From assembly GCA_023421505.1 (NCBI GenBank), contig JAEZTJ010000091.1, positions 1-64,000 of the forward strand: DNA of 64,000 nt. Reading direction: 5' to 3'. Under the pieces are notes generated by a model. It was given only the letters and a program-made list of their open reading frames with translations, did no database searches and was not told where the DNA came from. Position numbers and translations under genes: made by a program. Below are positions 37,733 to 45,619 of the stretch, one piece after another. Within the stretch, counting starts at the first letter, position 1. Each line of letters starts with the position of its first letter. The stretch is from Bacillota bacterium (GTDB lineage: Bacteria; Bacillota; Clostridia; Lachnospirales; Lachnospiraceae).

Positions 37733-37897
37733 TATGACATTACTAAGCATTATATTAAGCTCCCAATATGTAGGTATGATCTTTCGAAGGGTACTGGATC
37801 AGGGGATTTACCATAGGGCTTTGACGGAGGCGAATAAGCTTGCCTTCGAGCATACCGGCGTACTGGATGGAAGGCAGAAATTTAGGAGGATAATACA

Positions 37898-38380
37898 ATG
37901 GGGCATCTGGGCTTTTCCTATATAGGGCTGATTTTCCTGCTGATGTTGATAATTCCAAATCTCATATGGACAAAACATCAACCGGAGAACTATGATTTTC
38001 GTAACGAGAATAAGGTCCTGCTGATTTTTGAGCGGGCCGGGCAGGTTCTTGTTACCTGTGCAGCACTTGTTTTTTCGGATTTTAATCTTCGTCCTTGGTC
38101 GATATGGACGCTGTGGCTTATTGCAGCAGCAATGTTCATGCTTCTATATGAATGCTGGTGGGTTAGATATTTTAAAAGCCGGAAGACATTGTATGACTTT
38201 TGCAGCAGCCTTTTCGGTATTCCTGTTGCCGGGGCTACATTACCTGTCGCTGCATTTATATTACTTAGTGTATATGGTAAAGTTGTATGGCTCTTTATAT
38301 CAGTGGTGATACTGGGGGTTGGGCATATCGGCATTCATTTGCAGCATCGTAAGGAAATCATGGAAGATCAGCAGTTATAA
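37898..38380 (+). CDS. Hypothetical integral membrane protein
   Basis: A 160-residue protein with four or five membrane segments (about 6-23, 47-62, 68-88, 108-128, 131-148) and a basic/His-rich C terminus (GIHLQHRKEIMED). No family recognised. An AGGAGG site seven bases upstream supports the start. It lies alone between the Cys-rich protein gene and the Nudix gene. Confidence 0.75.
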   Translation: MGHLGFSYIGLIFLLMLIIPNLIWTKHQPENYDFRNENKVLLIFERAGQVLVTCAALVFSDFNLRPWSIWTLWLIAAAMFMLLYECWWVRYFKSRKTLYDFCSSLFGIPVAGATLPVAAFILLSVYGKVVWLFISVVILGVGHIGIHLQHRKEIMEDQQL

Positions 38381-38544
38381 ACAGGATAATGTTTAACACA
38401 ATTTATTGAAAGGCTATTATGAAAGTATAAAAAGTATAAAGATGTTTTTATAATATTTTAAAGGCATTGTCTCGTCTTAGATTAGGATGGCAGATTTTAT
38501 GACAATCATTAATAAAAGGTAGAAATTATACAGGTGGAGGGAAC

Positions 38545-39255
38545 ATGCAAGGATATAACTGCATTATGGTATTTAGTCCCGACGGAAAGAAATTGCTTTT
38601 CTGTAAGAGAATGAAGAATCCGTACAAGGGATTATATAATTTGGTGGGCGGAAAGATTGAGAAGGATGAAAACGGATTTGAAGCTGCATATCGGGAATTG
38701 AGAGAAGAAACAGGAATCGATTCGAAGAAGATACAGCTATATCATATGATGGATTTTACATATTATAATCAAGATTGTTATGTTGAAGTATATGTTGGGC
38801 AATTAAAAGAAGAAACCGTTTTATATGAGGAAGCGCACCCCCTGGCGTGGCTGTCTGTTGATGAAAATTATTTTGACAGTAGTAGATTTGCTGGGGAAGG
38901 CAATATCGGACATATGGTGGAGCAGGTAAGGGTTTATGGAGCGGGACAGGAACAGCCAGCTCTTAGGAAGCTGCATGATAAACCAGTTAGTCCAGGGAGT
39001 GCAGACATCGAAGCTGTTGATTTATTAATCAATCTGGATAAAATTCATACTACCAAACTTGGTGCCGAACGCATCAAAAAGAATTTAGGCTTGAATAATG
39101 TTGATGTTGTTGCGTGGTGCAAACTAAAGATTGAAAAAGCTGATAATATAATTAGAAGTGGGAAGAACTGGTACGTGTATCTTGATGATTTTGTTATAAC
39201 AATTAATTCCCATAGCTTTACGATTATTACCGCCCATATAGTGAAAGAAATGTAA
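38545..39255 (+). CDS. Nudix hydrolase fused to DUF3781 domain
   Basis: A 236-residue two-domain protein. Residues about 1-130 are a Nudix hydrolase with a perfect Nudix box (GKIEKDE...YRELREETGI, about residues 33-54). Residues about 155-236 (INLDKIHTTKLGAERIKKNL, DVVAWCKLKIEKADNII, KNWYVYLDDFVITINSHSFTIITAH) match the stand-alone DUF3781 family. The linker at about 130-155 is polar. Nudix enzymes cleave nucleoside diphosphates linked to another group; DUF3781 has no known role. GGTGGAGGG ribosome site. Confidence 0.85.
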   Translation: MQGYNCIMVFSPDGKKLLFCKRMKNPYKGLYNLVGGKIEKDENGFEAAYRELREETGIDSKKIQLYHMMDFTYYNQDCYVEVYVGQLKEETVLYEEAHPLAWLSVDENYFDSSRFAGEGNIGHMVEQVRVYGAGQEQPALRKLHDKPVSPGSADIEAVDLLINLDKIHTTKLGAERIKKNLGLNNVDVVAWCKLKIEKADNIIRSGKNWYVYLDDFVITINSHSFTIITAHIVKEM

Positions 39256-39453
39256 TAGGGGAGAAAAAGATTTTATAAAAATTAATATCCTGTACGATTG
39301 TGTTTGCAGGAACTATTTGGTAAGAGGGATTTAATACCAGCCGAGCAGCAGGTCAAGGTCATCTGAACGCGAGTTGTTTGCTTATGCGGAAGGGCTAATC
39401 AATTTATAAGGTAACTGATTAGGAAATCTGATAAAAAGGAGGATCTTAAAAAT

Positions 39454-40044
39454 ATGCTAACAGCTATTATTAACAGACATAGCATACGAAAATATAAAAG
39501 CGATGATGTTCCGAGACACATGATAGAGGAAATTTTGCAGTCAGGTATACTTGCACCCTCTTCAAAAAACCGTCAGCCGTGGAAATTCATAGTAGTAGCC
39601 GGTGCTGCAAAAAAGGATATGCTTGCTGCTATGGGTAAGGGATTAGAGCGGGAGAAGGAGCAACCGCTTCTTCCGGAAAGTGCTCAATATCAAAGTAGTG
39701 CGGAATATACCCTGAAAATCATGGAGCAGGCTCCTGTTATTATTTTTATTATGAATCCGTTCGGAATGGGTATTCATGCATCCTTAAAGACAGAGGAACG
39801 CATTTACGAAATCTGCAACGCGCAGTCGATTGGCGCGGCCATTGAGAATATGACGCTGACAGCTGCTGACCTGGGACTGGGCAGCTTGTGGATTTGCGAT
39901 ACCTATTTTGCATATGAGGAATTGTGTGATTGGCTAAAAGCAGATGGAGAGCTTTTTGCGGCCCTGGCATTAGGTTATGCGGACGAAAGTCCTCCTGCCA
40001 GACCTAGAAAAAGTATGAATGATGTTGTTGAATGGCGAAATTAG
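39454..40044 (+). CDS. Nitroreductase family protein
   Basis: A 196-residue FMN enzyme. RHSIRKYKSDDVPRHMIEEIL with LAPSSKNRQPWKFIVV binds FMN phosphate; the middle has the IGAAIENMTLTAADLGLGSLWICD signature and the end ALALGYADESPPARPRK. It is more typical of the family than the one at 29829. Likely reduces nitro compounds, quinones or flavins with NAD(P)H. AAAGGAGG ribosome site. Followed after 63 bp by a DsrE-like gene, perhaps in one transcript. Confidence 0.93.
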   Translation: MLTAIINRHSIRKYKSDDVPRHMIEEILQSGILAPSSKNRQPWKFIVVAGAAKKDMLAAMGKGLEREKEQPLLPESAQYQSSAEYTLKIMEQAPVIIFIMNPFGMGIHASLKTEERIYEICNAQSIGAAIENMTLTAADLGLGSLWICDTYFAYEELCDWLKADGELFAALALGYADESPPARPRKSMNDVVEWRN

Positions 40045-40107
40045 ACTGGCAGAATCAGTAGCATTAGGAGCTATTATTTTTTATTTTATTTATGAAAGGG
40101 GATTATT

Positions 40108-40452
40108 ATGGAAAATTCAAATCATCTTTATATTCTTTGGACAAATGCGGATATTCTGACCTCGGACAAAATGGTGATGATGTATGCGACAAACAGTATA
40201 CTGAATCATTGGTGGGAGGCTGTAACTGTAATTATCTGGGGTGCTACACCTAAGCTTGTCGCTGAGGAGGAGCTGATTCAAACTAAAATCAAAATTGCAC
40301 AGCATGCAGGGGTACAGTTTTCAGCATGCAAAGCCTGTGCTGAGCAATTAGGAGTCATTGATAAGCTTGTTGATCTTGGCATAGATGTTCGTTATTGGGG
40401 TGAGGGATTAACAGACATTCTTACAAATGGAGAAAAGCTAATTACAATTTAA
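40108..40452 (+). CDS. DsrE family protein
   Basis: A 114-residue protein of the DsrE/YchN fold: LYILWTNADILTSDKMVMMYATNSI at the start, VTVIIWGATPKLVAEEE, and the conserved Cys pair SACKACAEQLGV (Cys at about 72 and 75), then VRYWGEGLTDILTNGEKLITI. Relatives take part in sulfur relay or act as small redox/sulfur carriers. GAAAGGGG ribosome site. It lies between a nitroreductase and a flavodoxin/ferredoxin protein, which would suit redox chemistry, but no partner is certain. Confidence 0.88.
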   Translation: MENSNHLYILWTNADILTSDKMVMMYATNSILNHWWEAVTVIIWGATPKLVAEEELIQTKIKIAQHAGVQFSACKACAEQLGVIDKLVDLGIDVRYWGEGLTDILTNGEKLITI

Positions 40453-40615
40453 CCAGACTACTTTAGCACAATACATAAAATGAAAGATGTTAATTATGAT
40501 ATATTGCGTTGACTTACAATGGATAACAATAGCATCATAATCGTTGATGTTTTTTGATCAATCATAATTTATTTTGATATCATAAACTTTGGGCAAGAAT
40601 TTGGAGGAGATTTTT

Positions 40616-41374
40616 ATAAAGATTTATGCATTATATTTTAGTCCTACTGGCACTACAAAAAAGGTAATAGATATCATTTGTTCACCTTGGAATTGCGAGA
40701 AATTGTATTTTGATTTATCAGATACGACTAATTCAGTTCTTGACATTACATTTGAAGAAAATGATATATGTGTGGTAGCGACACCAAGCTTTAGTGGGCG
40801 TGTACCACAATTTATTATACCAAAATTACAAAAATTATGTGGTAATAAAGCAAAAGCTATATTGATAACAACATATGGCAATAGAGCATATGATGACACC
40901 TTGATTGAGCTAAAAAATACAATGGAGGGATCAGGATTTTTATGTATTAGTGCGGTAGCTTCGGCTACACGTCATTCAGTGATTCCTAAATATGGTGCGG
41001 GTAGACCCGATTCTAGAGATGCAAAGGAATTAAAAGAAATTTCAATTAGATGTAAAAATGCTATAGAACATACCGTAAGCACGGTTCGTGTTCCAGGAAA
41101 TATGCCCTATCGAAAATATCTTTCAATACCTGTAAAACCGAAGATAAATAATAAATGTATAGGATGTGGATTATGTTCTAAGAAGTGCCCTGTACAAGCT
41201 ATACCCTTAGAACATTTGAATACAACTGATAAAGAAAAGTGTATTTCCTGCATGCAATGTATTACATTATGTCCTAAGAAAGCAAGATATATCAGCTGCT
41301 TAGTTCGAAAGATAGCGGAAATAAAGATGAGAAAACTATGTGATGGTAGAAAGTCTAATGAGTTCTTTGTCTAA
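40616..41374 (+). CDS. EFR1-type flavodoxin/ferredoxin protein, apparent ATA start
   Basis: The protein begins with a flavodoxin-like domain (KIYALYFSPTGTTKK phosphate loop, ATPSFSGRVPQFIIP, ILITTYGNRAYDDTL) and ends with two 4Fe-4S clusters (CIGCGLCSKKCPVQAIP and CISCMQCITLCPKKARY), the EFR1 family of about 250 residues. Homologues start exactly at M-K-I-Y. Here that codon is ATA at 40616, seven bases after a perfect GGAGGAG site, while the only in-frame standard start is a TTG at 40589 without ribosome site. Either ATA initiates weakly, TTG is used, or the start codon has mutated. It probably transfers electrons in the cytoplasm; partner unknown. Confidence 0.8.
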   Translation: MKIYALYFSPTGTTKKVIDIICSPWNCEKLYFDLSDTTNSVLDITFEENDICVVATPSFSGRVPQFIIPKLQKLCGNKAKAILITTYGNRAYDDTLIELKNTMEGSGFLCISAVASATRHSVIPKYGAGRPDSRDAKELKEISIRCKNAIEHTVSTVRVPGNMPYRKYLSIPVKPKINNKCIGCGLCSKKCPVQAIPLEHLNTTDKEKCISCMQCITLCPKKARYISCLVRKIAEIKMRKLCDGRKSNEFFV

Positions 41375-41521
41375 TTGAATTCAAAATAATGTATTTTGAG
41401 AATTTATATGCATTTAAAATATTTGTAATATTCTTTTTGCGAAAGATAAGTACAGTGGTGTGCTGAAAGAGCTTCGGGTTGCGTTTATTTCCAAATGTAA
41501 ATATTAAGCGAGGATCATAAT

Positions 41522-41986
41522 ATGGCAGAATGTGAAAAGGCTATAATAACAGCACTTTGTATGATTTATAAAGACAATAAAATACTGTTGCAAGACAGAC
41601 TTAAAGAAGATTGGCGAGGAATTACTTTTCCGGGCGGACATATTGAAAAAGAGGAATCCTTTGTTCAAGGTATAAAAAGGGAGGTGGAGGAAGAAACCGG
41701 ACTGACCATACATAACCCTAAAATTTGCGGAATTAAGCAATTTCAGACAGAACATGATGAGAGGTACATTGTTCTTCTTTTTAAGACTGATGAATTTGAA
41801 GGTGAAGTGATTTCTTCTGATGAAGGCGAAATGATTTGGATAGAACGGGAAAATCTTCTCGATTATAGTTTGGTCGATGATTTTATGGAATTATTAAGTG
41901 TGTTCGATAATGAAAACATTAACGAGATAATGTATGAGAGACATGAAGCCAATAAAGATTTTGAGTGGATTATAAAATTGTATTAA
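41522..41986 (+). CDS. Nudix hydrolase, 8-oxo-dGTP diphosphatase-like
   Basis: A 154-residue Nudix enzyme. The Nudix box GGHIEKEESFVQGIKREVEEETGLT lies at about residues 38-62, preceded by KILLQDRLKEDWRGITFPGG, as in MutT/YtkD-type enzymes. MutT-like enzymes remove oxidised nucleotides, but many relatives act on other substrates. AGCGAGGA ribosome site. It is shorter than, and unlike, the Nudix/DUF3781 fusion at 38545. Confidence 0.9.
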   Translation: MAECEKAIITALCMIYKDNKILLQDRLKEDWRGITFPGGHIEKEESFVQGIKREVEEETGLTIHNPKICGIKQFQTEHDERYIVLLFKTDEFEGEVISSDEGEMIWIERENLLDYSLVDDFMELLSVFDNENINEIMYERHEANKDFEWIIKLY

Positions 41987-42119
41987 GTTCGTCTCATGAA
42001 TATAATAAGAAACGAGTATTTTCTATATATAGATTTTAATAAATTCGATGCGTAAACTGTAAACTAAAATATTAATATGAAACACAGGATAAGCAGGAAT
42101 TAATAAAGGAGTAGTTATA

Positions 42120-42491
42120 TTGGAACAAGAAAAAATTATAATAAAATATTTTGCCGCATGGCTCAACAAGGATGTTAGTGGTTTAAAAAGCATTATGTCT
42201 GATAATATAATATATATAGAGTGTTATGGCCCGGAATATCACGGTATAAATCAAGTAATTGCATGGTTTAATGACTGGAACCGGCATGGAACTGTATTAA
42301 GATGGGACATAAAACAATTTATACATCAAAAAAATGTTGCGGCTGTTGAATGGTATTTTGAGTGTAATTATAAAAATTCTATTGCCGGCTTTGATGGTGT
42401 ATCTCTTGTTGAATTTGATTCAATGAAGAAAATATGCAGGATTAAAGAATTTCAATCTAAATCAGAACATAATTTCCCATATGGTGAATAA
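42120..42491 (+). CDS. NTF2-like / SnoaL-type protein
   Basis: A 123-residue protein of the nuclear transport factor 2 fold: IIIKYFAAWLNKDVSGLKSIMSDNIIYIECYGPEYHGINQVIAWFNDWNRHG at the start, and VAAVEWYFECNYKNSIAGFDGVSLVEFD later, the usual helix-then-sheet order. Starts with TTG, with an AAGGAG site at the right spacing. Members are small enzymes or binding proteins with very varied ligands, so the function is open. Confidence 0.82.
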   Translation: MEQEKIIIKYFAAWLNKDVSGLKSIMSDNIIYIECYGPEYHGINQVIAWFNDWNRHGTVLRWDIKQFIHQKNVAAVEWYFECNYKNSIAGFDGVSLVEFDSMKKICRIKEFQSKSEHNFPYGE

Positions 42492-42618
42492 TATATTTCA
42501 ATTTCCTGAGTGGTTTCTGTAGAAAACAAATATAAAATTGCAGTTGTGGTTATGGCTTTACGTTTTTTTCTGAAGGATAATGAATATGAAGTATAATTAT
42601 AATTAGAAATTTTTTTGC

Positions 42619-43404
42619 TCAGGCGGATAAATCCCTTCTGTCATAATACCAGGTTCCGGCTGTCAGGCTGATCAGGATCAGTCCTAATCCAATTCCCAAA
42701 AGCAATGGGTCAATTGCTTTATTAACTATCACGTCAGCGGCATTGGCATAGTAGAAGGGAGTGATATACTTGGTGAACTCTAACTGCTTCAGTACTCTTG
42801 ACATCATATCCATAAAATAAAGTAGCAGAGCCATTCCAAGACCAGCACCCAGATTGATTTTACGGGTAAAGGAGGATATCAGAACACCGATGGCAGCCAC
42901 CTCTATATGCATAATAAATTGAGCTGCGTGATATAACAGGAGTTCTTTGATGGCCATATCTGCGTGAATAAGCGGAAAGGACAGCAGTCCGAGTAAAAGG
43001 TTGGTAATATCAAAGGCAAGGAGGAGTAAAAATACGGCAGCGGCCTTCTGCAAGGTAATACTTACTCTGCTGTAGGGAAGTGTAAATAAAAATTCCGAGG
43101 TATGCCCTCCTTCCTCCTTGGATAATATACCTGATCCGAGGATTGCTGAATATAAGGCACCGCCTAACGATAATATGGCACCCACATAGACACCGTAGAA
43201 GCCAAGGGGCTGTGCCATACTTAGTTGATCCATTCCGAAGGCGGCAGTAAAGGCTCCCATGCTTTCATATGCTGCCATAGCTTTATTCATCGCATCCTGC
43301 AAGCTGGGATACATCAGCATAAAGCCAAAATCCGTACCCGCAATAATAATTGTCCAAAGTAAAAAAGACTTAATGTTTGCTTTTAATTCATGGCATAAAA
43401 TCAT
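42619..43404 (-). CDS. ABC-2 type transporter permease
   Basis: A 261-residue membrane protein with about six hydrophobic segments and the ILSKEEGGHTSEFLFTLPYSRVSI cytoplasmic motif typical of ABC-2 permeases of the YhaP/EcsB-like exporters. The start at 43404 follows an AGGAGG site by four bases; a longer frame adds seven residues overlapping that site. It is the last gene of a LytTR-DUF3021-ATPase-permease operon, 119 bp after the ATPase gene. That gap contains a structured leader. The exported substrate is unknown. Confidence 0.92.
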   Translation of the reverse strand: MILCHELKANIKSFLLWTIIIAGTDFGFMLMYPSLQDAMNKAMAAYESMGAFTAAFGMDQLSMAQPLGFYGVYVGAILSLGGALYSAILGSGILSKEEGGHTSEFLFTLPYSRVSITLQKAAAVFLLLLAFDITNLLLGLLSFPLIHADMAIKELLLYHAAQFIMHIEVAAIGVLISSFTRKINLGAGLGMALLLYFMDMMSRVLKQLEFTKYITPFYYANAADVIVNKAIDPLLLGIGLGLILISLTAGTWYYDRRDLSA

Positions 43405-43409
43405 ATTAT

Positions 43410-43498
43410 CCTCCTTGCTGCCCATAGGCAGCTCTTATAGTTATGAAGAAGCTTGGAATGAGCACTTCTGTGTTCATTTCAGGGTTCTTCCAGAGTGT
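43410..43498 (-). promoter_or_regulatory. Structured leader element, family 2 copy C
   Basis: On the minus strand a long imperfect hairpin (GAAGAA/TTCTTC base, CTTG/CAGG, GAGCAC-TTCT-GTGTTC tip; 43445-43490) is followed by GCTGCC-loop-GGCAGC (43417-43432) and then the AGGAGG ribosome site of the permease gene. A copy with compensatory changes is at 54425-54508. Confidence 0.7.
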
Positions 43499-43523
43499 GA
43501 ATTATGCTTTTCAATAATTCACA

Positions 43524-44402
43524 CTATTTTGCCTCCCTTTCATAATAATGAAGGAAAATTTCTTCTAGGGAGGGCTCTTCTATAATGAGATCAGCTACCT
43601 GTAATTTATCTAAGGCTGATATTAATTCTTTTATTTTTCCGCGGTATAAAAAGCTTACAATATCCTCCTCTAAGTTAAGCCCTGTAATACCGGGTATATT
43701 TGGTACTTCCTTCATCCCTCCAATTTTCACTTTTCGGGCATTCGTTTTTGTTAAATTGCTTACAGAATCAACTGCAATTAACTTACCATCCTTAATGATA
43801 GCTGCATTATTACAATAATTTTGTATCTCGGATAATACATGGGAGGAGAAGAAAATAGTTGCCCCCTCTTTATTTACTTGAGCAAGCAGTGCAAAGAATT
43901 CTTTCTGCATAAGAGGGTCTAATCCAGAGGTGGGCTCGTCAAAGATATATAAATCCGGCTTATGCTGCAGTGCGCAGACGATACTGATTTTCTTACGGTT
44001 ACCAAGTGACAGCTCTTCAATCCTTTTACGGGTATCCACCTTTAGTCTTTCACAAAGCTCCCCTGCTGTATTACTGCAATCCATTTGATAAGCAGCGGCT
44101 GACATTTTAATAATCTCCTGAACATGCATTCTTGGATAGAACATCGTCTCAGAAGGCATATAGCCGACTCTTTTTAAGATTTCTACCTTGTTCCTCTCAA
44201 TATCCATTCCGAGTAAATTAATTATACCGGAGTCCTTTTTGATCAGACCTAACATGGAGCGGATTGTTGTTGATTTTCCGGCGCCGTTTGGTCCAATAAA
44301 TCCATAGAAATCCCCTTGTTCGACGGTAAGGCTTATATCAGAGACACCTTTTACTTTCCCATAGGTTTTTGTCAAATGTTTAATTTCTAATGCTTTTTCC
44401 AT
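43524..44402 (-). CDS. ABC transporter ATP-binding protein
   Basis: An approximately 292-residue ATPase for the adjacent ABC-2 permease. Walker A is GPNGAGKST, Q-loop region IGYMPSE, signature ELSLGNRKK (the LSxGxxKK variant of ABC-2 ATPases), Walker B LYIFDEPTSGLDPL, and H-loop FFSSHVLSE. A C-terminal extension of about 80 residues follows. The ATG at 44402 has a GAGG site; an upstream GTG overlaps the stop of the DUF3021 gene. The export substrate is unknown. Confidence 0.94.
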   Translation of the reverse strand: MEKALEIKHLTKTYGKVKGVSDISLTVEQGDFYGFIGPNGAGKSTTIRSMLGLIKKDSGIINLLGMDIERNKVEILKRVGYMPSETMFYPRMHVQEIIKMSAAAYQMDCSNTAGELCERLKVDTRKRIEELSLGNRKKISIVCALQHKPDLYIFDEPTSGLDPLMQKEFFALLAQVNKEGATIFFSSHVLSEIQNYCNNAAIIKDGKLIAVDSVSNLTKTNARKVKIGGMKEVPNIPGITGLNLEEDIVSFLYRGKIKELISALDKLQVADLIIEEPSLEEIFLHYYEREAK

Positions 44403-44413
44403 CAATCGCCTCA

Positions 44414-44869
44414 CTATTCCTTTCTGGTTTTATTTTTAAACTGTTCCAGCTGTTCATTTAGTCTTCTGGTATCGTATTTTTTATTTAGAAATTTTATCAG
44501 CCATACCGTAGCATAGGACAGCAGAAGCATGAGATAGATAAGTGCTCCCACCCAGAACGGCATTCCCTTAAACCAGCCGCCCAAGGTACTCACGATTAGA
44601 ATGAGAATAACGGAGAGGAGACTTAGCCACACCGCCCTGTAGATTGTACTTCTCGTGCTGAATTCCCTATCATAGTCAAAGATCAGCTTCTGCAGTGTTG
44701 CTAGCAGATAGTTGACTAGAAACATTTCTAACAGGATGAGCATATCAACTTTCCATTCACCAAATATCAGCAAAGTGATGCAATACATGGAAAGCATAAC
44801 TACAAAATAACCGCTGGCTACAAACTCATTATTTAATTCCCAATAACACCATCTTATTATTTTTTTCAT
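44414..44869 (-). CDS. DUF3021 family membrane protein
   Basis: A 151-residue protein with four membrane segments (about 16-35, 40-58, 78-98, 103-125) and a charged C-terminal helix (RRLNEQLEQFKNK). This matches DUF3021 proteins, which are nearly always encoded next to LytTR regulators. It overlaps the LytTR gene by four bases and is one base from the ATPase gene, so all are translationally coupled. In such pairs it is thought to modulate the LytTR regulator; direct evidence is limited. Confidence 0.85.
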   Translation of the reverse strand: MKKIIRWCYWELNNEFVASGYFVVMLSMYCITLLIFGEWKVDMLILLEMFLVNYLLATLQKLIFDYDREFSTRSTIYRAVWLSLLSVILILIVSTLGGWFKGMPFWVGALIYLMLLLSYATVWLIKFLNKKYDTRRLNEQLEQFKNKTRKE

Positions 44870-45318
44870 AGGTTCCCAGCCTCCTTAAGAATCGCTCTTA
44901 GCTGCTTGGCATAATGCCTTGATATGATGATATGCTCACCATTTGACAGGAGGGCATCGATCCTGTTGCCTAACTCGCTTTTTAAGCTTTTAACGGAATG
45001 GATATTTATCACCATTGATTTAGAACACCTGAAATAGCCTATCTCAGAAAAATAGCTCTCTATTTCATTCAAGGTATAAATGCTTTTATAAACCTTATCT
45101 TTTGCATAGATAAATAAAGCTCCGTCAACACTTTCGCAGTATAGAACCTCTGAAGGATCTATTATGTATTCCTTCTGATCTGCAAAGCCAAGGAGCTTCT
45201 TTTTCTGCACATCCAGTAAGGAGATCAGTTTATTTACTCTTTCATCTACTTCCCTGCATCTTATTATGATTTCAGGCTCCTGCTCATGGGCTTCATTCTT
45301 CTCGATCCTTATATTCAT
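44866..45318 (-). CDS. LytTR family DNA-binding regulator
   Basis: A 150-residue regulator whose C-terminal half is a LytTR DNA-binding domain (EYIIDPSEVLYCESVDGALFIY, YKSIYTLNEIESYFSEIGYFRCSKSMVINI, then ISRHYAKQLRAILK). The N-terminal half is short and has no receiver domain. It starts the operon containing DUF3021 and the ABC-2 exporter and probably controls it. GGAGG ribosome site. Confidence 0.92.
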   Translation of the reverse strand: MNIRIEKNEAHEQEPEIIIRCREVDERVNKLISLLDVQKKKLLGFADQKEYIIDPSEVLYCESVDGALFIYAKDKVYKSIYTLNEIESYFSEIGYFRCSKSMVINIHSVKSLKSELGNRIDALLSNGEHIIISRHYAKQLRAILKEAGNL

Positions 45319-45619
45319 GGGTACCTCCGGGTACAGTTTGGAGTGGTAGAAGCATTATATTACATATTCTTTTTATACTATATGCTTTATAAAAATGCAA
45401 TACGATTTCCGGTAAGTGGCAGTTTAAGAAGCATAAGTTACATACAAAAAACATTTACCCTATTCTGGAAAATGTGATACAATCATTTTACATGGACTTA
45501 TTAAAATATTAAACGAAGCAGAGGGACAGTTAACGAAAAAGGAGTTCATAAAAGCAGCAGATGTGGCTTTATATTAAGCAAAAGCGGCAGTCATAATAAG
45601 GGTATTGTTGCTTAAGTGC

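Noticed and set aside
37732..37897. Plus-strand frame across the gap before the membrane protein gene
   Set aside because: The segment RRVLDQGIYHRALTEANKL looks weakly protein-like, but there is no ribosome site and the real gene has its own AGGAGG start.
45485..45576. Plus-strand stretch reading HGLIKILNEAEGQLTKKEFI
   Set aside because: Protein-like for about 28 codons, but no start with ribosome site and it stops before the CotH gene; could be a remnant or chance.
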